This document shows, in pieces, positions 56,998 to 64,000 of a stretch of 64,000 bases of DNA. Origin of the DNA: Lewinellaceae bacterium (GTDB lineage Bacteria > Bacteroidota > Bacteroidia > Chitinophagales > Saprospiraceae). The notes beneath the pieces are model-generated. The model saw nothing but the letters and a program-made list of their open reading frames with translations, ran no database searches and was not told where the DNA came from. The position numbers and the translations under genes were made by a program. Every line of letters starts with the position of its first letter. Positions within the stretch are counted from its first letter, which is position 1. The stretch covers positions 1,727,998 through 1,791,997 of the forward strand of contig JACJYN010000003.1 in assembly GCA_020636095.1 (NCBI GenBank), given 5' to 3'.

Positions 56998-57253
56998 ATG
57001 AGTTACGTAAAAGAGGCGCAAATTAATTGTAACCTTGGAACAATTGCTGCTGCTGAGTTAGTTAAAAAGGCAAAAGGGTTTGATGCTGATATCGTCTTAA
57101 CTGCTCACGGAAAAAGTGCTAATGCAAAAAAATTTATATGAGGTAGAAAAGCTTGGAATCGTTTCAGGAAATATTATCACCATATCTGCTGATGGTACAC
57201 AAGCTCAACAAGCTGTGGATCACCTGTATGCCTTTATCAATCAGTTGCAATAA
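56998..57253 (+). pseudogene. HPr-fold protein lacking the phospho-histidine (one frame break)
   Basis: Starts MSYVKEAQINCNLGTIAAAE and continues LVKKAKGFDADIVLTAHGKS, ANAK, then after one extra A in a run near 57125: YEVEKLGIVSGNIITISADG, AVDHLYAFINQLQ. This follows the HPr phosphocarrier over its whole length (84 residues). At the active loop, where HPr has GLHTRPA, it reads NLGTIAA, so histidine 15 and arginine 17 are absent. The region around regulatory serine 46 (GKSANAK) is kept. It cannot take phosphate from enzyme I in the usual way; a regulatory or scaffold role is possible. With the extra base removed the gene is intact. Confidence 0.72.
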
Positions 57254-57378
57254 AAATTAAATAGTTTTCTCTCCCCACCGAGTCTCCGTAGGGAATCGGT
57301 GGAATGAGGGTCTCGCCTTCTTTCTTTTGAATGCCCCAGGTACGTAGTAAATATGATACCCATCAAAAGCAGCAAGCC

Positions 57379-57649
57379 ATGGGTAACAGGAAATTTCAAA
57401 CGCCGTCCGCTCCATTTTCACGGAGCATTTTGACATCAGTACTGATGGTTTCGACTGGTACCTTACCCCTGGAGGAATTGGACGAACGGTTCAAGCTCTT
57501 AGGCAACCTGGTGTTTCTGGAGCAATTGCTGTAGAAGGAATTTCATAAAGAGGTCCCCGTACTCGAAAATATCTGTACCGCTTTTCACACACCCTACCTA
57601 CATTTTGGAGCTGGTACTAAATAACGAACTTAAAAACAGTTTACCATGA
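57379..57649 (+). pseudogene. Second serine-less ACP-like protein, frameshifted
   Basis: Over three frames reads AVRSIFTEHFDISTDGFDW, LEELDERFKLLGNLVFLEQL, then after a G-to-T type stop (ttgctgtag) KEFHKEVPVLENICTAFHT and ELVLNNELKNSLP. It parallels the gene at 3439 along its length, including the FKLLG-LVFLEQLL core and the missing carrier serine. The stop overlaps the ATP-grasp start in ATGA, so the two are translationally coupled, which argues for a shared job. Confidence 0.68.
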
Positions 57650-58852
57650 AAATGTTATTCATCAACAGCCGTACCACTGGCGCAACGGCTGGCTCACCAG
57701 CCCGGAAGAACTGCGAATAGCCACAGGCGTGCTGCGTAAAGCCGGCATGGAGGTGGAAACCACCGAGGTGGAAAGCGTTCCTCAACTGGAAAAAGTACTG
57801 GATGAAATATCACCGGACACCCTTCTGTGGTTTCCAACGCCTATTACGTCAATGCCGGCGCGGGCAAAGCCGTTTGGTTAAACGATTACATCGAGGAGCG
57901 GCAATTGTCGTTTTTGGGGTCCAGCGCCAAAACGCTCCGAACGGTTTTGGAAAAGGACGCCTGCCAGGTACCGTGCTGCGGGAAAATGGGCTGCCTATCC
58001 CTTCGTTCACAGTCATTAGCCGGGAAAATGTTTCGGAAATGGCACAGCTTCTTTCAGAGAGCGATATCGGCTTTCCGCTGGTGCTGAAGCCCACCGCCGA
58101 GTCGGGCAGCGTAGGCGTAGTTATACCAGGCATGCGGAGGAAGCCAAATGGCAGGTACCAGGCAAATCCTGGCGGATTTCCCGCTCAGCAACGTCATCAT
58201 CGAAGAATTCCTGCCCAGCGACGACATCACCTGCGGCTTTCTGCAACTGGGCGAAGAGGTGATGCTGCTGCCCACCGCCTACATCGTCAAAAGCGCAGCC
58301 GGCAAAACCAATATCCTCAGCCGAAAAGAACGGCTGCGCCCCTGGGACGAAGAGGACAAAATGCAGCCATACATCACGGATAAAGGCATCCTGGATCAAC
58401 TTAAAACGCACATTCCTGCCATTGCTGCGGCCCTGAATATTCAGAGCATCACCCGCATCGACGGGCGGCTGGATAAGAACGGAACCCTGCGCTTCTTCGA
58501 CGTCAACGGCCTGCCGGCCCTCTGTTTTCCGGAGGCAGTGATGGTGAAGCAATGTTTTACCTGCTTCCCGGAGTACTCACAGGTGGAAGTTTTTGAAGGA
58601 CTCATCCATACGCTTGTCCACCATGCGCTGTTGCAATATGGCGTGGAGGCGCCGGAGGCCATCCAGCGGCGCAATCTGTTCACGATGGAAAGCAGCCTGG
58701 TGATCAAAGAAGAAGCGGTAGGAGCTGCATGCAGTAAGGAAGTTTTGAGCTCTAACGAAAATGATGAACACAGAAAATTGTACGCCGCCTTTAAAAGCCA
58801 CTTCGAACCGGCGGTTTCTGAAGTTGCCCGGAAGGCGATAAGAGAGTACTGA
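57646..58852 (+). pseudogene. ATP-grasp ligase (D-Ala-D-Ala-ligase-like), frameshifted
   Basis: With repairs near 57670, 57830, 57965 and 58115 the protein reads MKMLFINSRHHWRNGWLTS; GSSAKTLRTVLEKDACQ; LPIPSFTVISREN; FPLVLKPTAESGSVGVV (ATP-grasp lysine and glycine loop); ILADFPLSNVIIEEFLPSDD; SITRIDGRLDKNGTLRFFDV then NGLPALCFPE (metal-binding loop), and a C-terminal extension FEGLIHTLVHHALLQYGVEA. Members of this fold join a carboxylate to an amine through an acyl phosphate. From its position after the repeat-peptide, HPr-like and ACP-like genes the acceptor may be one of those small proteins (inference); a free amino-acid ligase is equally possible. A deletion derivative is at 47548. Confidence 0.8.
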
Positions 58853-60035
58853 TTTCTGCCCGTAATCCCGCCGCCATTTTCTTTGGGCTACCGGAATACC
58901 GGCAAAGGCTCCTTGCCTTATCGGAAGCCTTTCCCCAACCGGCGCTAAATGTAGTTGCCGTGAAAGCCAACCCCTCATCAAAATGCTCAGGGTGGCGGCA
59001 GGGCTAGGTTTAGGAGCCGAGTGCGCTTCCTGCAACGAACTGATCATAGCCCAAAAGGCAGGCTTTCCCGCAGAGCGCATCGTATTTGATTCTCCTGTCA
59101 AGACAGATCGGGAAATCAGGTTTGCGCTGCGCGAAAAATGCACATCAATGCAGATAACGCCCAGGAACTGGAGCTGATCTGCCGGCTGATAGAAAGCGGG
59201 ATCCCTTACCGGGAAGGCTCCATTGGTTTAAGGATAAACCCCGTACTTTCCCCTGAACGAATACAACAGGCGCTTTTCCGAAGAAAGAAAGAAACAACAT
59301 TACGGGAATGAGCTCCTCCAAGTTCGGTATGCTCCTGGATCAGGCGAATACCTATTGGTTCAAAATACCGGGCTTTCGAGCGTACTGGTACCGGGCTCCA
59401 CGTGCACATCGGCTCAGAAAAGCCCCGTCGGGATGCTCATCAAAGGCATTAAAAAGCCGTTGATCTCGCGGAATACCTAAACCGAAGCCACAATTATCGA
59501 TCCAAACCTTTGATATTGAGGATACCTGCCCGTACAATATACGGATGCGGATGAAGCCATAAGCTTCCGGGGTTTCAGATCTGTTGTATTCGGAAGTCCC
59601 GCTGTTGCGAAAGTACAGGGTGATCACCGAATTCGGAAGGGCTGTTTTTGCCAAAGCGGGCTGGGCGGCAAGCAGAGTAGAATATACTAAAACGGCCGGA
59701 ATGAACGAAATGAGGCGTTAAAAATCGCCCTGACGCATATCGGCAAAAATATGATTCACCGCTACCACGATATTTTAGTCTTAAATCCCGAAGGGGTTTA
59801 AAACCGTGCCCGTCTCCCATACCATTATACCTTTGTGCTTTTCCGGCGACTTGATCGGCAAAGGTATACCGCCTTCCACCCATTCAAGCGGGCGACTGGA
59901 TCATCATAAAAGATGTGAAATTTATACCTTCAGCGAATGGTCCTTAATGCCAACCGAAGCTTTCCGCCGATATACGGATATGACGAGCTACGTAATTTCT
60001 CGCTCCTTCATAAGGGCAATCTGCTGAAGAAGTAG
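58850..60035 (+). pseudogene. PLP-dependent decarboxylase (LysA/ornithine decarboxylase fold), frameshifted
   Basis: N-terminal barrel: RNPAAIFFGLPEYRQRL, VVAVKANPLIKMLRVAA (PLP lysine), LGLGAECASCNELIIAQKAG, IVFDSPVKTDREI, MHINADNAQELELI, GLHVHIGS. C-terminal barrel: VITEFGRAVFAKAGWAASRV, PLCFSGDLIGKGI, GDWIIIKDVG, TFSEWS, ending HKGNLLKK. This is the diaminopimelate/ornithine/arginine decarboxylase group; related enzymes in biosynthetic clusters decarboxylate amino acids or conjugates. Many small frame breaks (at least eight); it begins against the end of the ATP-grasp gene. The substrate cannot be read from the broken sequence. Confidence 0.75.
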
Positions 60036-60057
60036 CTTCCTTTTGGGAATAAACCGG

Positions 60058-61210
60058 ATGACGCCTCACATAAAACAATGGCATATGAATAAGCTGATAC
60101 AGGAAACACTTTCCGCTTTTCAAACCAGAAGCCTGCTAAATAGCAAGGATGGGTTTTATGGAGAAATGGACATTTTAATGAGATCATCCTGGAAAATGCC
60201 AGTAAAAACCTGGATGCGCAGGAAAGCGCTCTATATCAAGATTGCCGCCAAACGATCAACCGCGGTATGGAGCTGGCAAGAGCGCGGGAACTGGCAGCGG
60301 GGTTCGAACAATTCAGGAAAATTGAGGCTATCCTCAGTTCTTACTCGTTATTTCCTATCAATGCCAACTGCTCATTGCCGCCTTTTACAGTTCCGGCCTG
60401 GCGTATCTGAGGTTAAAAGAGTCCAGGCCCGAAGAGGCAGACGCATTGAGCCTGCAGGCCCTGGCCATCGACAACTATCTGATTCAGGAGCATGGATATG
60501 ATATTCTGGAAATGCACCGGGTGCAGCAACTGGTCAACCTGGCCCGCATCCAGATGGCCATCGGGCAAAAGGAAAAGGCTTATCGCCTGCTCTTTGCTCT
60601 GATCCGGTGTTTTGAAAACCGGCCGGAGGTATCGGCGCCCTATCGGTTTAATACATTGGGCTTATTCAGTGAAATGTATGCCTCTACCCCTACAATGCCT
60701 GCGGTAATAGGTCCGGATAAGCCCTTTCTTCAAATGTACAGGGTGTATGCGGCCCCTGTTACCCGATTCCATCACGATCCGGATAAAGGCGCCCGGAACC
60801 CACTGGAGTGCCGGTTCCTCCTTGATTTTTCCAACCTGCCTTTTGACCTGATCAGAAGCATGCTCGACCAGATCGTCGTCGAATTCATCTGGTTTACGAA
60901 GGGGATGAGTTCCGGGGAGGTGAAAGCCGTTTTAAGTGCTAACGGGTTTCATTCTTCGCAAAGCCTGAAGGGGTTAAAAATCTACGAATCGGCCTATCAG
61001 TTCCTGGCAATAAAAATCCATTCCGCCGATGAAGAGCGGGAGGTTTTCTTAGCATTGGTGAAGTCGTTCTGCGAACTCGCCCCATCCCAGCCCATTTGGA
61101 ATGCTATTGCCTCGGACTTCTACCGTTTTTGCCTGTCTTCACAAGAAGTCACAAAGCATGCCAAAGAGAAAGAGCAGGTTGAAAAACTTGTCGGCGCAGT
61201 AGCATCTTGA
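60058..61210 (+). pseudogene. Helical-repeat protein of unknown function, frameshifted
   Basis: Parts in order: MNKLIQETLSAFQTRSLLN, KDGFYGEMDI; (after a break near 60170) NEIILENASKNLDAQESALY, GMELARARELAAGFEQF; (after a break near 60360) SSGLAYLRLKESRPEEADAL, LVNLARIQMAIGQKEKAYRL, LFALIRCFENRPEVSAPYRF. The C-terminal half (LQMYRVYAAPVTRFHHDPDK, GARNPLECRFLLDFSNLPFD) is open to 61210. The first half resembles alpha-alpha repeat proteins of TPR type; the second is unfamiliar. It lies between the decarboxylase and the cysteine-synthase-like gene on the same strand, so it is probably a pathway protein. I assign no reaction. Confidence 0.55.
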
Positions 61211-61235
61211 TTCACTCTTATTTAAAACCATCCAC

Positions 61236-62259
61236 ATGATACTATCAGCCTCCCATAAGCAGGGTCATTCGCCTGAAAAGCAAACTCATTTAAGCTATCA
61301 AAAAAATATCCTTCACACCATCGGCAATACGCCATTGATCCGGATGAACCGGCTCAACGAAGGCCTGCTCCCATTGATGCTGGCCAAAATGGAATTCCTC
61401 AACCCCGGCGGCAGCGGCAAAGACCGGATCGGCATCGCTATGATCGAAGCGGCGGAAGGGCTGGGCCTGCTCCAACCCGGCGGCACGATCGTCGAGCCCA
61501 CTTCCGGCAATACCGGTATCGGCCTGGCTCAGGCCGCGGTGGTGAAAGGCTATAAAGTCATTTTCACCATGAACGCCAAAGTCTGCCAGGAGAAGCGCAA
61601 TATCCTTAAAGCCTATGGCGCGGAGATTGTCGTCTGCCCCTGCGGCGTCGCACCCGACGACCCCCGGAGTTATTACAAAGTGGCCGAACGCCTGGTGGAA
61701 GAGACGCCCAATGCCTTCAGCCCGAACCAGTACGCGAACCTCAACAATCCCCTGGCTCATTACCGCACCACCGGTACCTGAGATCTGGCGGGATACGGTA
61801 GGGCGCATCACCCACTTCATCGCCGGCATGGGCACCGGCGGCACCATTACGGGCACCGCAAAATACCTCAAGGAGCAAAACCCGGATCTCCACGTGATTG
61901 GCATCGACGCCGAGGGCTCCCTCTACCGCCACTTCTACGACGGCACGGAGGGCAAAGCGCAAGGCTACAAGATCGAAGGCATCGGGCAGGATTTCCTGCC
62001 GGATACCATCGACCTCAGCCTGGTTGACGAAGTCATCACGGTTTCTGATAAAGAGGCTTATGGGATGGCGCGGGAAGCGGCCCGGAAAGAGGCCTGGATG
62101 GTAGGCTCTTCCGCCGGGGCGGTGATCGCCGGGGCATTGAAAGCCGCCAAAAAGCTGGGCGAAGACGCGGTAGTCGTCCTGCTCTTGCCCGATTCGGGTA
62201 AAAATTACCTGAGCACGGTTTTTAACGACGAGTGGATGGAGGAGAATGAGCTGGCATGA
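61236..62259 (+). pseudogene. Cysteine-synthase-like PLP enzyme (one frame break)
   Basis: Reads ILHTIGNTPLIRMNRLNEGL, FLNPGGSGKDRIGIAMIEAA (PLP lysine), GGTIVEPTSGNTGIGLAQAA, FSPNQYANLNNPLAHYRTTG, then after a break at the GGTACC near 61776: EIWRDTVGRITHFIAGMGTG, GTITGTAKYLKEQNP, MVGSSAGAVIAGALK, PDSGKNYLSTVFNDEWM. Removing one base restores about 340 residues. The family does beta-replacement on activated serine: cysteine synthase, cystathionine beta-synthase, and in siderophore or peptide clusters 2,3-diaminopropionate precursors. Here it may supply a building block (inference). The extra N-terminal about 25 residues (ILSASHKQGHSPEKQ) are probably leader; an internal deletion copy is at 48484. 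Confidence 0.85.
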
Positions 62260-62348
62260 CTATCCTAGAGACATTTGCTGAAGGGCAGGCCTGTTAAACT
62301 TCCTCAAATACTGCCCCAGTGCGCAAGCTGCCGCTTCGAGTGGGCGAG

Positions 62349-62440
62349 AGCAACTGGAATTGCTCCTCATTGAAGACAATGCCTTTCCGCAGGAAGACGA
62401 CTTCATCGCCAACCTCCGTCGCATCAACTCTATTATCGTT
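62349..62440 (+). pseudogene. Relic of a hybrid two-component regulator (receiver start joined to linker)
   Basis: Reads QLELLLIEDNA, the first residues of the receiver in the regulators above, joined directly to FPQEDDFIANLR, the linker before their AraC domain. The about 130 codons of receiver between are absent. Another head-to-tail junction of the kind seen at 3852, 41872, 47548 and 48484. Confidence 0.7.
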
Positions 62441-62447
62441 CCCGCTT

Positions 62448-62609
62448 GTAACTATTCAGCAGTTAGCTTTTGGCGGTTAGCGGTTAGCAAATGCCTGCCC
62501 TTGAAGTCGGTATGTTAAGCAAAAAACCGGTAGCTTAAGCTTATATCCCATTTTTATAGGCATCGGGCGCCAATAGCCAACAGCTAAGCGCCAATTGCTG
62601 AATAGTAAC
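62448..62609. repeat. Long imperfect inverted repeat
   Basis: Left arm from 62448 (GTAACTATTCAGCA...) pairs with a right arm ending at 62609 (...TGCTGAATAGTAAC). About 35 bases per arm match with a few mismatches, around a central part rich in GGTTAGC/GCTAA pieces. Size and symmetry suggest a small non-coding mobile element; I see no target duplication. Confidence 0.65.
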
Positions 62610-62611
62610 TC

Positions 62612-62644
62612 CCGCTTTTTGTTTAACTTGTCAATAAAAAGCGG
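62612..62644. terminator. Hairpin CCGCTTTTT/AAAAAGCGG (terminator-like), copy 2
   Basis: A 9-bp perfect stem around GTTTAACTTGTCAAT, matching the element at 45477-45503 (GTTTAACTTG shared). It sits in front of the S9 peptidase gene and behind the cysteine-synthase block, where a bidirectional terminator would separate the two units. Confidence 0.5.
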
Positions 62645-62708
62645 CACGAAATGCCCCAAAGTACCGGGAAAAATTTGCTGATCCGGGCGGCGAATACCCA
62701 TACAACCG

Positions 62709-62716
62709 TATCTTTG
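62709..62716 (+). promoter_or_regulatory. -7 box of the S9 peptidase gene
   Basis: TATCTTTG fits TAnnTTTG and lies 24 nt before the ATG at 62740. No direct-repeat operator precedes it, so this gene is outside the repeat-marked set. Confidence 0.55.
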
Positions 62717-62739
62717 CCTGCGCAACCAAACCAAACCGC

Positions 62740-64000
62740 ATGCAAAAGCCTTTCCTGATCATTCTGCTATTGGTGTTTTCTCTTTCCCTCATCGCTCAGC
62801 CTGGCAATAACCGTTCAGCGCTCACCATCGAACAGATCATGCAGGGCGAAGCCTTCGTTGGCCGCCTGCCCGAAGACATCCGCTGGAGCGAGGACGGCCG
62901 TGCCATCTACTTCAGCTGGCAACGGGGCCAGGACAGCCTCCGCAGCCCCTACAAGGTGGAGATAGCCGATGATAAAATGCTCTTGCCCCTCACCCTGGAA
63001 GAGCAGAAGGCTCTGCCGGAAGACGGCGAGTACAACGCCGATCGCAGCCTCAAAGTGTACGAAAAGAACGGCGACCTCTTCCTGCTGGAATTGGCTACCG
63101 GCAAGGTAAGCCAAATTACCAACACGGTAGGGCAGGAGAGGAACCCCCGTTTCTCCGGCGACGGCTCCAAAGTGGCCTACACTTTCGATGACAACCTCTA
63201 TGCCTGGGACAGGGCCGACGGCGCCACCGAACAACTGACCGACTTCCGCAAGGGCAGCAAAAAGGAAGAACCGTCCCTGCCTGAATACCAGCAGTGGCTA
63301 AAAAAGGATCAATTGCAGCTTTTCGAGGTGCTTTCGGAGCGGAAGGCGGAGGAGGAACGTAAAAAAGCTCGCCGGGAAGCTTTACAACCCAAACGCCCGC
63401 TGGAAATCTACTACGGCGCCAAGCGCCTGTCCAACCTGCAGGCCAGCCCCGATTTGCGCTATATCACCTTCCGCCTGGCCGTGGATGTAGATGCGAAAAA
63501 CACCACCGTCCCGGAATTTGTCACCGAATCCGGCTACCTCGGTGAACAGCGCGCCCGCCCCAAAGTCGGCAGCCCTCAGGACACCTATGAAATGGGCGTC
63601 TACGACCGGCAGCGCGACACCTTCTATATGGTGGATACTCAAAACCTGGAAGGCATCTCCTCCAAACCGGCATTCCTGTACGAATACCATACCGATACCT
63701 TGCCTTTCAACCCGGAATACGATCAACCCAAGCCCGTCGTCGCCCTGGGGCCGTCTTTCTCCGAAAAGGGACAGGCGGCGGTCGTCGTCCGCTCCCAGGA
63801 CAACAAAGAGCGCTGGATCGCTACTTTAAACCTCGAACGTGGAACCTTAAATCAACTCGACTGGCAGCACGACGAGGCCTGGATCGGCGGCCCCGGCATC
63901 GTCCGCTGGGATTTCTCCACCGGCACCCTCGGCTGGCTGAACGAGGAACTGCTCTATTACCAGTCGGAAGCCACCGGCTTTTCGCACCTCTACACGGTAA
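62740..64000 (+). CDS. S9-family serine peptidase (prolyl oligopeptidase/DPP IV type), 3' end outside window
   Basis: 420 codons are visible without a stop. MQKPFLIILLLVFSLSLIAQ is a signal peptide, so the protein is exported. The following sequence is the beta-propeller half of the family (IRWSEDGRAIYFSWQRGQ, NPRFSGDGSKVAYTFDDNLY, LSNLQASPDLRYITFRLA, ELLYYQSEATGFSHLYTV). The catalytic hydrolase domain lies beyond the window. Such enzymes trim proline-containing peptides in the periplasm. The gene is intact and G+C-rich, unlike the broken block before it, and probably belongs to the core genome. Confidence 0.9.
   Translation, partial: MQKPFLIILLLVFSLSLIAQPGNNRSALTIEQIMQGEAFVGRLPEDIRWSEDGRAIYFSWQRGQDSLRSPYKVEIADDKMLLPLTLEEQKALPEDGEYNADRSLKVYEKNGDLFLLELATGKVSQITNTVGQERNPRFSGDGSKVAYTFDDNLYAWDRADGATEQLTDFRKGSKKEEPSLPEYQQWLKKDQLQLFEVLSERKAEEERKKARREALQPKRPLEIYYGAKRLSNLQASPDLRYITFRLAVDVDAKNTTVPEFVTESGYLGEQRARPKVGSPQDTYEMGVYDRQRDTFYMVDTQNLEGISSKPAFLYEYHTDTLPFNPEYDQPKPVVALGPSFSEKGQAAVVVRSQDNKERWIATLNLERGTLNQLDWQHDEAWIGGPGIVRWDFSTGTLGWLNEELLYYQSEATGFSHLYTV

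Noticed and set aside
43386..62260. Reading the GTAC-rich frame breaks as programmed frameshifting or a new recoding system
   Set aside because: The changes go in both directions, fall at unrelated codons and are mixed with homopolymer errors; no shared slippery site or downstream structure was seen.

Overview
The window looks like a chromosome segment from a Bacteroidota bacterium, most likely a Saprospiraceae/Lewinella-type organism (family-level placement is inference). The evidence is Bacteroidota -7 boxes (TAnnTTTG) in front of genes, little Shine-Dalgarno signal, hybrid two-component systems (propeller + Y_Y_Y + kinase + receiver + AraC), DUF697 and OmpA paralogues, and a leader resembling those of exported Bacteroidota proteins. 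I saw no rRNA, tRNA, IS transposase or CRISPR array.

Layout. 1-2464: end of a frameshifted hybrid two-component regulator. 2560-3175: antitoxin plus broken PIN toxin. 3332-4063: a serine-less acyl-carrier-like protein and a head-plus-tail relic of an ABC exporter. 4115-8299: an SPFH/prohibitin-like protein, three DUF697 membrane proteins (one with a helix-hairpin-helix tail, one fused to OmpA) and a small membrane protein. 8593-8931: a small AraC regulator. 9060-11618: a phosphodiesterase-TPR-sulfotransferase-like fusion. 12050-32318: a three-gene, six-module non-ribosomal peptide synthetase (NRPS) line (A-T-E / C-A-T / three C-A-T / docking-C-A-T-TE). Its accessory genes follow: amidinotransferase, desaturase and two cyclic-peptide-type ABC exporters on the minus strand; a flavin monooxygenase, an MbtH-like protein and an Sfp-type phosphopantetheinyl transferase on the plus strand. 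42023-43389: two more DUF697 genes. 43491-48751 is a decayed, shortened copy of the 50546-62259 block, which holds OmpA protein, coiled-coil protein, hybrid two-component system, tandem-repeat peptide, HPr-like protein, ACP-like protein, ATP-grasp ligase, PLP decarboxylase, a helical protein of unknown function and a cysteine-synthase-like enzyme. 62740-64000: start of an S9 peptidase.

How the parts may work together. The NRPS line with MbtH, PPTase, amidinotransferase, monooxygenase and exporters should make and export a six-residue peptide: a D-configured first residue, serine second, a proline-like code fourth, the others unassigned. The flanks are tied to it by a shared promoter. Ten regions carry a 21-bp-period direct repeat, G(T/A)AACA-n7-CAAA in its best-conserved form, with the second half-site starting 35-36 nt before the -7 box. 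They precede MbtH/PPTase, the monooxygenase, the AraC gene, an ACP-like gene, the OmpA genes, the repeat-peptide gene, the HPr-like gene and ATP-grasp genes. This fits control by an AraC-type regulator, several of which are encoded here.

Caveats. Reading frames are broken many times in 1-3.2 kb and 43-62 kb, but the 12-41 kb region is clean. Many breaks are homopolymer changes or create GTAC/GGTACC, a pattern expected from flow-based sequencing noise, so several 'pseudogenes' may be intact in the organism. The internal-deletion relics are different: they differ from their full-length relatives by large deletions and scattered substitutions, and look real.
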